Assembly (NCBI RefSeq): GCF_013304385.1 | Contig: NZ_JAAITU010000032.1 | Span: forward strand, 1 to 51,364 | Source: Blautia glucerasea | GTDB taxonomy: Bacteria > Bacillota > Clostridia > Lachnospirales > Lachnospiraceae | Reading direction: 5' to 3' | DNA: 51,364 nucleotides | Shown: piece after piece, positions 26,188 to 34,940 of the stretch | Numbering within the stretch: the first letter of the stretch is position 1 | How the letters are laid out: each line of letters opens with the position of its first letter | Program-made: the position numbers and the translations under genes | The notes under the pieces: model-generated | What the model saw: only the letters and a program-made list of their open reading frames with translations | Told to the model about the DNA's origin: nothing | Databases searched by the model: none

Positions 26188-26623
26188 TGTTTACCTCCTT
26201 GCTGCGTTTCGCATTTTTCTTTTTCGATTTCTTTTGTTTTGATGTCCTGCCTTTCTGCTTTTTCCGTACTGTCGCCAATCCTTTTTCATAGGCTTCAATA
26301 GTCGGCTTCATCGTTTCGTAATAGAGATTATCTGGCAGGAACATTAGCTTTTTCGGCATCAGAAATTCCGATTTAATCCACGCCCAGACAAACTGCTCTG
26401 CGGTCATACCGTTGTATTTGATAAAGCCCATAGCCGCAAAGGGGAATGCACCTAAGATACAAACCCAACTGAGCGTTTCCGTTCCAAACCGTGGACGGAG
26501 AAGAAAATACAAACCCACCGCCACGCCGCAGGCGAGGACAGAAAAAATGAACTGTCTGAGGGACAGTCCAAAAAACATACTCTCCGTATAATTACGGATT
26601 TCCTTATTTATCTTGACTTCCAA
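26171..26623 (-). CDS. PrgI-family membrane protein
   Basis: A 150-residue protein with two closely spaced membrane segments (about 25-45 and 50-70), followed by a soluble part and a very basic tail (KKQKGRTSKQKKSKKKNAKR). PrgI proteins sit directly before VirB4 in Gram-positive conjugation operons and are thought to be VirB3-like channel components. Start MEVKINKEIRNYTESMFFGL is typical of the family. Confidence 0.88.
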   Translation of the reverse strand: MEVKINKEIRNYTESMFFGLSLRQFIFSVLACGVAVGLYFLLRPRFGTETLSWVCILGAFPFAAMGFIKYNGMTAEQFVWAWIKSEFLMPKKLMFLPDNLYYETMKPTIEAYEKGLATVRKKQKGRTSKQKKSKKKNAKRSKEVNNAENS

Positions 26624-26637
26624 TCATAGCACCTCCC

Positions 26638-27474
26638 TTACAAGCCCATCATTTCTCTTACAACACGGTCTGCCATTTTGACCGCACCGACAAGGACGAG
26701 CATATTGAACACAAGCTCCCCGATATAGCTCCACACCATAGATACCGCAGCCGCATCGGGATTGACTACGGGCGGAGAAGAAGCAAACAGGGAAAAGATA
26801 ATGCAGGCAAGCACGATAACCGCACCTTCAAGGCATACAGCGGCATAGCTCTTAATGAAACTCTTGCCAACGCTTTGGCTCGGCTCTCCCGCAAAAGCGG
26901 AAAGGGGTACGGGTGCTATGGCAGTATAGATATACAGCTTGAAAAACCTGCCGTATACCGACATAATCATTATGAATGACAGCACCGTAATAAACAGTCC
27001 GCCTATCAGCGTGACCGCCCATAGCGGGATACTCTCAAAAAATCCGCAGTCTTCAACGGCTGTCACGATTTCCTGCGGCAACACCGTCTGCTGTGCCGAG
27101 CCAAATCCTGCGGCATTCATAATCGTGGAAATCATACCCTGCACAATCTTAAACAGTGCCATCATCAGTTCCAATCCGTAGGTCACTGCACCTTTGGCAA
27201 TGGCAAAGCGGATAAACAGCTTCAACGCCTGCTCTGGTCGCTTGACTTCTGCAAAATTTCCGCAGGTACGCATTACACCCACAACAAAGAACAGCACGAG
27301 CAGGGCAAGTCCGATAGCCTGCACCGCACCGTGAATATCCACGATGACATTCCATATCGTGCCGCCCTTAAAGTTCTCTGGGGATTGGGTAACGAGCTGC
27401 CATATCTCGGCTAATTTCTCATTCCAAGTGTTTAGGGCGTTCTCTAAATTCTGTACCACCCAGTTATCAGACAT
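26638..27474 (-). CDS. VirB6/TrbL-like conjugation membrane protein
   Basis: A 278-residue multi-spanning membrane protein with about six hydrophobic segments (first near 50-70, last near 250-270). Its order in the operon and its pattern fit the TrbL/VirB6-like channel subunit of Tn1549 elements. GGAGGTGG is placed before the ATG. Confidence 0.85.
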   Translation of the reverse strand: MSDNWVVQNLENALNTWNEKLAEIWQLVTQSPENFKGGTIWNVIVDIHGAVQAIGLALLVLFFVVGVMRTCGNFAEVKRPEQALKLFIRFAIAKGAVTYGLELMMALFKIVQGMISTIMNAAGFGSAQQTVLPQEIVTAVEDCGFFESIPLWAVTLIGGLFITVLSFIMIMSVYGRFFKLYIYTAIAPVPLSAFAGEPSQSVGKSFIKSYAAVCLEGAVIVLACIIFSLFASSPPVVNPDAAAVSMVWSYIGELVFNMLVLVGAVKMADRVVREMMGL

Positions 27475-27497
27475 TTGACCACCTCCTTGATGATATT

Positions 27498-27545
27498 AGA
27501 TAACGGGAGCGAGTTCCGCACTCGGCGGATCTGCTCCCGTTATCT
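27498..27545 (-). repeat. Strong 13-bp hairpin between the Maff2 and TrbL-like genes
   Basis: AGATAACGGGAGC (27498-27510) is the perfect reverse complement of 27533-27545. A smaller CGAGT/ACTCG stem fits in the loop. No T-run follows on the minus strand, so it is not an ordinary terminator. It may stabilise the upstream maff2 mRNA or mark a processing site. Confidence 0.7.
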
Positions 27546-27569
27546 TTCGTCTTGTGTCAGTCTGTTATC

Positions 27570-27926
27570 TTAGCCTGTGATAAGAGTCAAGATTTCTTTT
27601 GCAAAGGTAATGACAACGCCGCCTGCAAGGGTCAAAAAGCCGTTAGCTCTCTGGGACGGGTCGTGAGATTTGAGAGAAAGACCAATCTGCACGATACCAA
27701 AGCCGAGCATAATCATACCGACAGCCCTCACCAGACCGAAAATGAAATCGGACAGATTGTTGACTACCTGAATGGGGTCATTGGCAGCAAAGGCGGTTAC
27801 GGAAGTACCAAGCACAAAGGTCATTGCCATAACAGCCATACAATAATAGCGGAAGCCTTTCTTAACCTTTTTAGTCATCGGCAGCTTCGTGGTTTTCTTG
27901 TTCTCGTTCTTCTTAAAAAGTTTCAT
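27570..27926 (-). CDS. Maff2-family small membrane protein
   Basis: A 118-residue protein with a basic N-terminus and three hydrophobic stretches. The first (about 28-48, ending SVTAFA) resembles a signal peptide, followed by VNNLSDFIFGLVRAVGMIML and a third near 95-115. The mature part resembles a VirB2-type pilin in size and layout. Maff2 proteins are conserved in ICEs of Firmicutes; the pilin role is my inference. Confidence 0.85.
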   Translation of the reverse strand: MKLFKKNENKKTTKLPMTKKVKKGFRYYCMAVMAMTFVLGTSVTAFAANDPIQVVNNLSDFIFGLVRAVGMIMLGFGIVQIGLSLKSHDPSQRANGFLTLAGGVVITFAKEILTLITG

Positions 27927-27940
27927 AGGGTAAATCCTCC

Positions 27941-29731
27941 TTATAAATTGAATATTTCTTCCAAGTCCTCATCGGACAGAAGCTCATAGGAAGTGCTGAC
28001 AGCTTTCACGCTCACGGCGTTATCTGGAATATCACTGTCAAACACAAGGGTTGCGACAGCCTGCGTAGGCTCTCCGTGGATATACGGTGGTTGCCCTCCG
28101 TCAGCCGTCAGCTTCACATTCGGGTGCTTCAAGATGTCATACTTGAAGTCCATAACGGGGCGTTCTCCACGCACAAAAAGAAGTGCGTAACGGTTATCAA
28201 GCATACGCACTTCGTCTGGGGTCATCAGCTCACGCCCCGAAATCTGATAATTTGTTGAATAGTTACCACTCCGCCCAGAGCTTTTCCCGTAGGTGTTGGT
28301 ATCAATGGTTTCCTTGCCCAAAAGCTCTGACACATATTTATGGGTGCTTTGCTCGTTGCCGCCCAGATACAGAAACTCATCGCAGTTGCCGACAATGCTT
28401 TCCCATTGCTTTTCAAAAAGGGCTTTGAGCTGTGCCAGATTTTGCAGAATAATGGATACCGATACCCCTCTGGAACGCATAACAGACAGGATTTTATCAA
28501 AGTCATCAGGCAATGAAACATTCGCAAATTCGTCCATTATGAAATGGCAATGCACAGGCAGGCTTCCGCCGTACTTGTGGTCTGCCAGATAAAAAAGCTG
28601 TTGAAAGAGCTGGGTATAAAGGATACTGACAAGGAAGTTAAAGCTCGTGTCGTTGTCGGGTATCAGAGCGAACAGAGCGACCTTCTTTTCTCCCAGACTT
28701 GGCAGGTCAAGCTCATCGGTGGCGGTCAGTCCTGCAAGGCTCTCCAGATTGAATTTTTCAAGCCTTGCGGCAAGGGTTATCTGGATACTCTTTAAGGTCT
28801 TTGCACTACCAGAGTGGTAATCCCTGTAATACTTAAGGGCGATATGCTCTGGGTTTACCATTTCCAGACGGTCAAACAGCTCATCCAGAGGGCTTACATA
28901 GCTGTCATCGTCCTCTCGGACTTCGCCTGCACGGAGCAGCTCCATAACCATCGGGAAATTCTGCTCGTCTGGCGGTGCTTCATATTTCAGATAGAACACC
29001 AGAGCCAGAAGAAGCATACTCGCTGCCGTATCCCAGAACGGGTCTTGCGACTGTGAGCCTTTCGGTGTGGTCGCCTTAAACAAGTTTGTTACCAACCTCT
29101 GAACATCGTTATCATTCCGCAGATAGACAAAAGGATTGTAACAATGGCTGCGGTGCATATTGATAAGGTCAAGCACACGCACCTCATAGCCTTTATTTTC
29201 CAACAGACCGCCGATGTCACGGACGATTTCGCCCTTTGGGTCGAGTATTACAAAAGATGTGTTGCACTGCATAGCATTTGGCTTGCAGAAAAACCTTGTT
29301 TTACCCGCACCAGAGCCACCGCATACTAAAATGTTCAGATTCCTGCGGTGCTTTTTCCCGTCCAACCCGATACGGACATTCTGGGTCAAGAGCTTATTAG
29401 CTGACGGGTCTTTATCTCGGTACTTCTTATTCAAAGCACCTGCGTTGCCCCATTTCGCAGAGCCGTGTTCCTCACGCCTGCGGTAATTCCTGCGTGTAGA
29501 GAAATAAACGCCGATGCCCATAGCGTAGGCAAGTAAAAAAATAAGGACAGTCTTTACGCTGTCCTCACATACCATTATTTCAAACGGATTGCCCATCGCC
29601 ACAGGCAGACCTCGGATAATCTCTACAAGACCGCCGCTGACATAGGGTGCTGTCAGCAGGGCAAGCCATACGACAGGAAGTATACCGCAGACAGAAAGGA
29701 TTAGGCTCGTTTTCTGGTCATCGTTCCTCAT
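27941..29731 (-). CDS. VirD4/TraG coupling protein
   Basis: A 596-residue ATPase that brings the relaxase-DNA complex to the channel. Two N-terminal membrane segments (about 10-30 and 58-75) precede Walker A VCGGSGAGKTRFF (about 140) and Walker B HFIMDEFANVSLP (about 402), with SILYTQLFQQLFY between. Its first codons overlap the small gene upstream by 14 bases. The PcfB gene, its usual partner, is two genes further upstream. Confidence 0.93.
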   Translation of the reverse strand: MRNDDQKTSLILSVCGILPVVWLALLTAPYVSGGLVEIIRGLPVAMGNPFEIMVCEDSVKTVLIFLLAYAMGIGVYFSTRRNYRRREEHGSAKWGNAGALNKKYRDKDPSANKLLTQNVRIGLDGKKHRRNLNILVCGGSGAGKTRFFCKPNAMQCNTSFVILDPKGEIVRDIGGLLENKGYEVRVLDLINMHRSHCYNPFVYLRNDNDVQRLVTNLFKATTPKGSQSQDPFWDTAASMLLLALVFYLKYEAPPDEQNFPMVMELLRAGEVREDDDSYVSPLDELFDRLEMVNPEHIALKYYRDYHSGSAKTLKSIQITLAARLEKFNLESLAGLTATDELDLPSLGEKKVALFALIPDNDTSFNFLVSILYTQLFQQLFYLADHKYGGSLPVHCHFIMDEFANVSLPDDFDKILSVMRSRGVSVSIILQNLAQLKALFEKQWESIVGNCDEFLYLGGNEQSTHKYVSELLGKETIDTNTYGKSSGRSGNYSTNYQISGRELMTPDEVRMLDNRYALLFVRGERPVMDFKYDILKHPNVKLTADGGQPPYIHGEPTQAVATLVFDSDIPDNAVSVKAVSTSYELLSDEDLEEIFNL

Positions 29732-29915
29732 TGCACCTGCAATGCACGACCTTAACCTTTTTTGTCGGAGCGTGTGCCACCTTGCTTATCAGCTCGTCAA
29801 CAGGCTCGGTGGGGCGTTCCTCCTGTAACTGCCGTGTACGCAGGGTGTTTAAGGCGTTGATGACGATATTCTTATCGTACTTGTCAAGTGCGATATGGTA
29901 TCGTTCCTCTCTCAT
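29718..29915 (-). CDS. Small conserved ICE protein, 65 residues
   Basis: Begins MREERYHIALDKYDKNIVIN and is basic, with a CRCNEER end. The ATG at 29915 has GGAGGTGAAGAC before it, so I use it in place of an ATG three codons upstream. Such a protein regularly precedes traG in Tn1549-like elements. It may be a regulator or a relaxosome part; function unknown. Confidence 0.7.
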   Translation of the reverse strand: MREERYHIALDKYDKNIVINALNTLRTRQLQEERPTEPVDELISKVAHAPTKKVKVVHCRCNEER

Positions 29916-29930
29916 AGTCTTCACCTCCGA

Positions 29931-30794
29931 TTAGCGTTCCTGCTCTTTGCTCTTTGCAGGCTTGTTCTTTTCCATACTCTTATACATATCGCTCTGGATT
30001 TCGCCCAGAACATCACGCATCGTGCCAAGCTCTCCCTTGAATGCCTGCGTATCCATTTCCGCATACTCTCTGGGAAGTCTGGAAAAGTCAAACCCTCTGG
30101 TATCCACGCCGTAACGGGAGCTTACCATATAGGCAACGCAGAAGGATTTGAAATCGGAAGCATCACGGCTCTCGTTGTGCTTAAAGTCATAGACTGCTGC
30201 CGATACCTCTTTTGCCATACTCACGAACAGCACTTCCTCGGAAAGCCCCTTCTTAACAAAAATGGTCTGCTGAGAGCTGTCATAATAGGCAGGCAGTTCA
30301 AGCTCACCGATGGGTACACAGGGTACAGGGCTTGCATCAATCAGAGCCGACACAAGCTCACGCATGGATTTCGGCTCCTGTTCCTGCTGCCTGTCCTTTG
30401 CCGAGGTTTCGGAAATATCATAAACCACTTTGGCATTGTAGGAGATGCCCTTTGTCCCGTCCTCACGGGTGTATTCCTTGCTCGGCTCAAGGATAATAAT
30501 TTTCTGTGCGTCCTTGTTCACATAGACACGGTTCGCTTTCCATTTGCTGTACTCTTTAAGCTGCATTGCTTCGGGCATCTGTGCTGACACCAGAATAGCG
30601 TTAGCCACGGAGTAGCGGTCAAAGCGACCCTGCACATTAAGATACTGACGGAAGCTGTCGCCGCTTGCCATCATTTCAGAGCAGGTATTGTCAATCAGCT
30701 CATAGGTTTCTTTCCGCTGTGCCTGCTTTGCGGCAGCCCATTCCTCTTTATCAAAAGGTCTGTTGCCGCCGCTGAATACATCATAAATACTCAT
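29931..30794 (-). CDS. ArdC-like (antirestriction N-domain) protein
   Basis: A 287-residue soluble protein whose N-terminal half (NVQGRFDRYSVANAILVSAQ, then EYSKWKANRVYVNKDA) matches the single-strand-DNA-binding domain of ArdC/LtrC-type antirestriction proteins. The C-terminal part contains SMAKEVSAAVYDF, which recalls a degenerate metallopeptidase helix with no HExxH. It probably protects or handles incoming single-stranded DNA. GAGGTAAACAGC precedes the ATG. Confidence 0.65.
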   Translation of the reverse strand: MSIYDVFSGGNRPFDKEEWAAAKQAQRKETYELIDNTCSEMMASGDSFRQYLNVQGRFDRYSVANAILVSAQMPEAMQLKEYSKWKANRVYVNKDAQKIIILEPSKEYTREDGTKGISYNAKVVYDISETSAKDRQQEQEPKSMRELVSALIDASPVPCVPIGELELPAYYDSSQQTIFVKKGLSEEVLFVSMAKEVSAAVYDFKHNESRDASDFKSFCVAYMVSSRYGVDTRGFDFSRLPREYAEMDTQAFKGELGTMRDVLGEIQSDMYKSMEKNKPAKSKEQER

Positions 30795-30800
30795 AGCTGT

Positions 30801-31613
30801 TTACCTCGTTTCTTTGGATTTTGGTTTCTTTTTCTTTCTCTGGGGCTGTTTATGCTCCGTTTTCCCGTTAGCACTTTTCGCCCTGTCGGAAGCTCCGCTT
30901 TTGTCCAGGGCGGAAGTGCCAATCTCTGCTTCCTGCTCCTTGCGGCTCTCCTTGATTTTCCGCAGTTCCTCTCTGACAGAAGGTTTCTCCTTAGTCATAG
31001 TAGCCCCCTCTGCGAACTTCTTTGGCTGCTCTGAGGTAGGCTCGGACTGAGGGGATTTTTCTGTCTTTGCCACCGAGGGGTTTGGGGCGTTTTCCTCCTT
31101 TTGGACGGGCTTGCCCATAAGCTCGTCAAGCAGCTTGTCTTTCTCCGCCTTTTCCTGCACACCAATATCTGGCTCTGACTGACCGTCCTTTGCATCTTTA
31201 GATTTCTCGGCTTCCGTCACAATAGAAGCGGTATCCACCGAAGCAAGATTAAAGCGTTCCACGATACGACTGATTTTCGATGCGTCTTCGGCACGGGCGA
31301 TGACATCGACCTCTGCATTGGGGTCTTTGTTTTTCCTGTCCGTGAGGACGCAGTAAAGCACACCGTATTTTTTCGCTTCCTGAGTGAACTTTTTCAAGTC
31401 GCCGCTTTTGACGGTAAAGACTTTCAGTTCCTTACCAGAACGGAGCATACTTGTCAGCCTTGCTTTGCCTTTGGTTTTCTTTTCTTCTTTAAGAATGGAA
31501 TACAACAGGATAGTGATGTTCTTCGCACCTGCACCTGTAATTTTGGCAGCGACCTCAAAGCCCTCCAAGCTCATTCGGACGATTTGTTCTGCCGCTTCGC
31601 CGCCTGTGTTCAT
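30801..31613 (-). CDS. PcfB-family (DUF3801) conjugation protein
   Basis: A 270-residue protein. The N-terminal 140 residues (GEAAEQIVRMSLEGFEVAAK, then SGDLKKFTQEAKKYGVLYCV) form the DUF3801/PcfB domain; the rest is charged, low-complexity and Lys/Glu-rich. In pCF10, PcfB partners with the coupling protein. The gene overlaps the relaxase 3' end by 59 bases and has AAAGGAG before its ATG. Confidence 0.85.
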   Translation of the reverse strand: MNTGGEAAEQIVRMSLEGFEVAAKITGAGAKNITILLYSILKEEKKTKGKARLTSMLRSGKELKVFTVKSGDLKKFTQEAKKYGVLYCVLTDRKNKDPNAEVDVIARAEDASKISRIVERFNLASVDTASIVTEAEKSKDAKDGQSEPDIGVQEKAEKDKLLDELMGKPVQKEENAPNPSVAKTEKSPQSEPTSEQPKKFAEGATMTKEKPSVREELRKIKESRKEQEAEIGTSALDKSGASDRAKSANGKTEHKQPQRKKKKPKSKETR

Positions 31614-32967
31614 TCTTCATCAGCTCCTTTCTTTGCTGTTCGTGTTCGTCTGCCCGTATCGTCTGCAATTTTTCCTTGAGGGTATCACTACGGGCGGAAA
31701 TGCCCTCGCACAGTCTGACCTCCTTTCGGATAATTTTCAGCCGCCCCGAAATATCGGAAAGCTCTGCCTTGACTGCTTCCTTTTCTTCGCCGCTTGTTCT
31801 GCGGGATTTAGAGTAAAGCTCCTTTCGTTTCTGAAGCAGGGCAGACATCTCCATTTCCAGAGAGCCTTTATATGAACAAAGCTGCTCCGCCGTATCAATG
31901 TGATTGCGGCAAAGCAGCCTTGTTTCCTGTGTGATGGCTTCCATCTTCATAAGGTCGTCCTTTAAAAGATAATGAAGCCGTGCATAATTTTGTTTTCTGC
32001 CTTTTGGAAGGATACCGAGCTTGTAGCAGTAATGGAGATACAGCCCACGCAAGCCGCCGATTTTCCTGGCATTCTTCAATGAGCCTTTGACCCGATAGAC
32101 CTTGACCTGTGGCTGTGACTCTGAGAAGCTCTGGAATTTGACCGCATAGGAATTTTCGCTGATACGCTCCATAATCCTGTCATTGGTGTATTCCTCTCCG
32201 AGCTTATAAAGCCGCTTGGGTCTTTTCCAGCCCTTGCCGATAATCGTCCAATACTTGCGGTTGGGGTCAAAGTTTATGCGGTAGCCCATTTCTGCCAACT
32301 GGCAGTCAAAGTCTTTCAGCGTAAATGATTTGCTGATAGCTTCATCCACCGCCTGTCTGGCAACATTATCCCTCGTGGGTCGCCCCTGCTTTTCGGCTTG
32401 GTAAAGGGCGTAGGGCTTTTTCTTGCCGCTTGGGTGTTCGATGACAGACAGGGCATACTCACGGCAAAGCTCATCGGAACGCTGACGGAGCAGCCGCAGA
32501 TTTGCTTTGTTATCGTGGTAGTGCATACCGTCCGCAAAAGAAACAGAGTTCACGACAAAGTGATTATGCAGGCAGTCGGTATTTAGGTGGGTGGCGACAA
32601 TGACCTGAAACCTGTCGCCCCACATTCGCTCGGCAAGTTTAACGCCGACCTCGTGTGCCTGCTCTGGCGTAACCTCACCGTGCTTGAAGCTCTGGAAGCC
32701 GTGATAGCAGACAATCTCACTCGTGTCGCTCCATCCCGCTTTGGTAATCATCATTTCATCTCTGGCGGTGGTCGGGTCACAGTTTACGCCTGTGACAAAG
32801 AAACGCTGCTCTGTCTTTTCTTTATTGGTAGCGTACTCCATTACATCGACCATCGCCTGCAGGTCGGCTTCGGTGTATTTAGGGTTGGCGGTTTTTTCGG
32901 GATTTTCGGCATAGTCGATTGGGTGGTCGAGCCTGCCACGCACATCCCATATTTCGCAGACCGCCAT
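31555..32967 (-). CDS. MobA-type relaxase (MOBP-like)
   Basis: A 470-residue nuclease that would nick at oriT and lead the strand across. The histidine triad is clear in VIVATHLNTDCLHNHFVVNS (about residues 125-140), and the N-terminal region carries the candidate tyrosine. The C-terminal part is helical and charged with a coiled coil (about 360-450). The ATG overlaps the MobC stop (TAATG), so the two are coupled. No oriT could be located by eye. Confidence 0.9.
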   Translation of the reverse strand: MAVCEIWDVRGRLDHPIDYAENPEKTANPKYTEADLQAMVDVMEYATNKEKTEQRFFVTGVNCDPTTARDEMMITKAGWSDTSEIVCYHGFQSFKHGEVTPEQAHEVGVKLAERMWGDRFQVIVATHLNTDCLHNHFVVNSVSFADGMHYHDNKANLRLLRQRSDELCREYALSVIEHPSGKKKPYALYQAEKQGRPTRDNVARQAVDEAISKSFTLKDFDCQLAEMGYRINFDPNRKYWTIIGKGWKRPKRLYKLGEEYTNDRIMERISENSYAVKFQSFSESQPQVKVYRVKGSLKNARKIGGLRGLYLHYCYKLGILPKGRKQNYARLHYLLKDDLMKMEAITQETRLLCRNHIDTAEQLCSYKGSLEMEMSALLQKRKELYSKSRRTSGEEKEAVKAELSDISGRLKIIRKEVRLCEGISARSDTLKEKLQTIRADEHEQQRKELMKNEHRRRSGRTNRPNELGGL

Positions 32968-33296
32968 TACGATGACCTGCGTGGAAGCAGATACCTTTTG
33001 CGAATTTCAATCTGAAATTCGTGCCACTTCCTTGCTTCCTCACGGAGTATCGGGGTATCCACAAAGCCGAGGGCGTTTGCCTTAACCGCAAGCTGATTGA
33101 TACGGTTGCCAATAGCGGACAGCTCACGCATCATTTTATAGAACTCTGGGTCGGGCTTTTCGCAGAGCTGATAGCCCCTTACCATTTCTCTTAAAAAGGC
33201 TTCTTTTGAGCGACCCGATTTCCGCACAAGCTCATTAAGGTGTTCGGCTTCCTCCTCAGTCAGACGGAAAAGTATCTGCACATTTCTTTTTCGCAT
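32967..33296 (-). CDS. MobC-like relaxosome protein
   Basis: A 109-residue protein with a ribbon-helix-helix start (KRNVQILFRLTEEEAEHLNE) and the MobC-type stretch SAIGNRINQLAVKANALG. It probably binds near oriT and helps the relaxase, whose gene starts at its stop codon. Its own start lies inside the preceding DUF3789 gene. Confidence 0.88.
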   Translation of the reverse strand: MRKRNVQILFRLTEEEAEHLNELVRKSGRSKEAFLREMVRGYQLCEKPDPEFYKMMRELSAIGNRINQLAVKANALGFVDTPILREEARKWHEFQIEIRKRYLLPRRSS

Positions 33297-33408
33297 TGTC
33301 CTCTTCCTTTCTCTCGGAAAGTCTGTTTATCTGCAAGCAGCATATACACACAACGCCGAACAGACCGCCGAGCATTGTGCCGATAATGAAAAATAAGAAC
33401 TCACTCAT
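33256..33408 (-). CDS. DUF3789-like 50-residue membrane protein
   Basis: A 50-residue protein starting MSEFLFFIIGTMLGGLFGVV, one membrane segment with small-residue packing, then a charged tail. AAAGGAG precedes the ATG. Its last 41 bases overlap the mobC start in another frame. I recognise it as DUF3789, standard in these elements; function unknown. Confidence 0.8.
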   Translation of the reverse strand: MSEFLFFIIGTMLGGLFGVVCICCLQINRLSERKEEDNAKKKCADTFPSD

Positions 33409-33500
33409 TCTTGAACTCCTTTCTGTTCTCACGGGGTATTAGGGGGCTGCCCCCTAACAAGCGAATTTGGCTAACCAAATTCAGTGCTTGGTAAGACATC

Positions 33501-33794
33501 TCATTCTTCGCAGTCCTCCTCATACATACACTCACCGCACACGGGGCAGAAGTACGGACAGTCCGAACAATCCGTATTTTCCTGTAGTGTATTCTCGCCC
33601 GCACCGTCAAGACCGTCCTCGCTCTGCTCGGTAATATCGGCTTCGCCGCAAACAAAACCATCATCGGTAAAGTTGATAAGGTCGGTATCGAACAGGATAA
33701 TTTTTGTCTTTTCCTTTGCCTGTTCGGGGCTTTCCGCATAGACGGAAACGGTCTTTCGGTAATGGGCAGTAAGGGTTACATCATACTTTTTCAA
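33501..33794 (-). CDS. Small acidic protein with a Cys-rich tail (DpnD/PcfM-like)
   Basis: A 97-residue protein. The first 50 residues (KKYDVTLTAHYRKTVSVYAE, then SPEQAKEKTKI) resemble the DpnD/PcfM fold. The acidic tail has CSDCPYFCPVCGECMYEEDC, six cysteines in CxxC-like pairs that could bind a metal. The start is TTG with GAGGAATGAAC before it, overlapping the stop of a tiny upstream frame (TTGA). Confidence 0.65.
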   Translation of the reverse strand: MKKYDVTLTAHYRKTVSVYAESPEQAKEKTKIILFDTDLINFTDDGFVCGEADITEQSEDGLDGAGENTLQENTDCSDCPYFCPVCGECMYEEDCEE

Positions 33795-33877
33795 TAGTTC
33801 ATTCCTCGCTCAGCATTAAATTTTGATTTGGTTTCGGTGTCTTTCTGGGCAAAAACTGCTACACAATCAACGGACAT
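33791..33877 (-). CDS. Possible 28-residue leader peptide gene
   Basis: A 28-codon frame (MSVDCVAVFAQKDTETKSKF at the start) has AAAGGAG before it, though closely spaced. It ends in a TGA that overlaps the TTG start of the next gene. It may be a coupling leader rather than a functional protein. Confidence 0.3.
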   Translation of the reverse strand: MSVDCVAVFAQKDTETKSKFNAERGMNY

Positions 33878-34856
33878 CACTCCTTTCACGCTTAAGCTTT
33901 GGTCTTGCAATTTTCAGATAGGACAACAAAAAATCGTTGAAGTCCTTGCCGACAGGCGGAGGATCATCAACGATTTTGTAGTCTTTCTGCAACAGTTCCT
34001 TCAAAGTAGCGGTACAAAGCCTGCCTACCTTATCATTATCCAGATGCAGAACTATGGTCTTAATTTGTGGATTGGCACTCAAAAAAGTTGTGAGAGCTAT
34101 GGGGATTTTGCTGTCCTTCATCTCTTTCTTTGGCTGATACACGCCCGATAAAGAAAGCAGATTTTCCGATTTATAGTCCTTTCCCTCACACTTTAGATAG
34201 GTGGCGTAGGACAGTAAATCAATGGCGGCTTCAAATAAATGCACGGTATCCGCAGGCTTCTTTGCCAGAAGTCGGAACGAATACTGCTTGTCGCTGCCCG
34301 ATGCGTCCTGCTTGAAAGTGCTGCCGAGAGTGCCTCGCAGGGCAGCATATTTCGGTGTTCCGCTTTCATCTTTGCCGATAAAAACAGCATTGTGATAATC
34401 GGCACTCTCATAAAGCGTGCCGTCTGAGATACACTCCTGTATGAGCTGATAGTCAATACCACGCCCGAAAAGATACTGTATCACTCGGTTACAATCCTTA
34501 TTTTTTGGCGGCAGGAGCAGGACTTTCGGTTTATCTTTCTTGGGAGCAGGGGGTGGCTTCCAGTCCGCCATCGTCTGTCCCGTGAGAATTTCCACGGCTT
34601 CTACGAAGTCATATTCCTTGACCTTGATGAGATAGTCGAGGGCAGAATAGCCGCCGAAACCTCTCGACCACCAATACCATTTGCCGTTGGAAATCTTTAA
34701 GCTGTCGTGTTCTGCTGTACAGTACACATTGCTTGTGCCTTTGACCTTAACGAGATTGCTCGGCTCAAACTCACGCAGATAGGATAACAAATCAATCTGC
34801 CGTACCCGTTCAAGCACATCTGGGTCAATCTGCACATAGGGTCGGTTAGTTCTCAA
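33867..34856 (-). CDS. DUF3991/TOPRIM primase-like protein
   Basis: A 329-residue protein. The N-terminal region (VRQIDLLSYLREFEPSNLVK, then WYWWSRGFGGYSALDYLIKV) is the CHC2-like DUF3991 domain seen in primase-related mobile-element proteins. The C-terminal TOPRIM part has the acidic motif TIVLHLDNDKVG (about 275-290). A role in copying transferred DNA is likely. The start is a TTG 11 bases after GGAGGTG. Confidence 0.8.
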   Translation of the reverse strand: MRTNRPYVQIDPDVLERVRQIDLLSYLREFEPSNLVKVKGTSNVYCTAEHDSLKISNGKWYWWSRGFGGYSALDYLIKVKEYDFVEAVEILTGQTMADWKPPPAPKKDKPKVLLLPPKNKDCNRVIQYLFGRGIDYQLIQECISDGTLYESADYHNAVFIGKDESGTPKYAALRGTLGSTFKQDASGSDKQYSFRLLAKKPADTVHLFEAAIDLLSYATYLKCEGKDYKSENLLSLSGVYQPKKEMKDSKIPIALTTFLSANPQIKTIVLHLDNDKVGRLCTATLKELLQKDYKIVDDPPPVGKDFNDFLLSYLKIARPKLKRERSDVR

Positions 34857-34875
34857 TGGATAAAATCACCTCCAA

Positions 34876-34922
34876 AAATAGAAAAAGCCGAGGGGCTTTC
34901 GTTAAATGAAAACCTCTCGGCT
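34876..34922 (-). terminator. Terminator after the Ntn-hydrolase-like gene
   Basis: AGCCGAGGGG (34886-34895) pairs with CCTCTCGGCT (34913-34922) with one mismatch. On the minus strand TTTTTC and then ATTTTT follow. Confidence 0.75.
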
Positions 34923-34930
34923 ATGTAAAA
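34912..34930. repeat. Left copy of a direct repeat flanking the Ntn-hydrolase-like gene
   Basis: The 19 bases ACCTCTCGGCTATGTAAAA match 35585-35604 except for one extra G in the right copy. The copy overlaps one arm of the terminator hairpin. Confidence 0.7.
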
Positions 34931-34940
34931 TATAGTTCTT

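Noticed and set aside
33401..33739. 112-codon minus-strand frame
   Set aside because: Overlaps the better supported 33501-33794 gene. Composition (Arg/Ser/Thr-rich) looks like a shifted-frame shadow.
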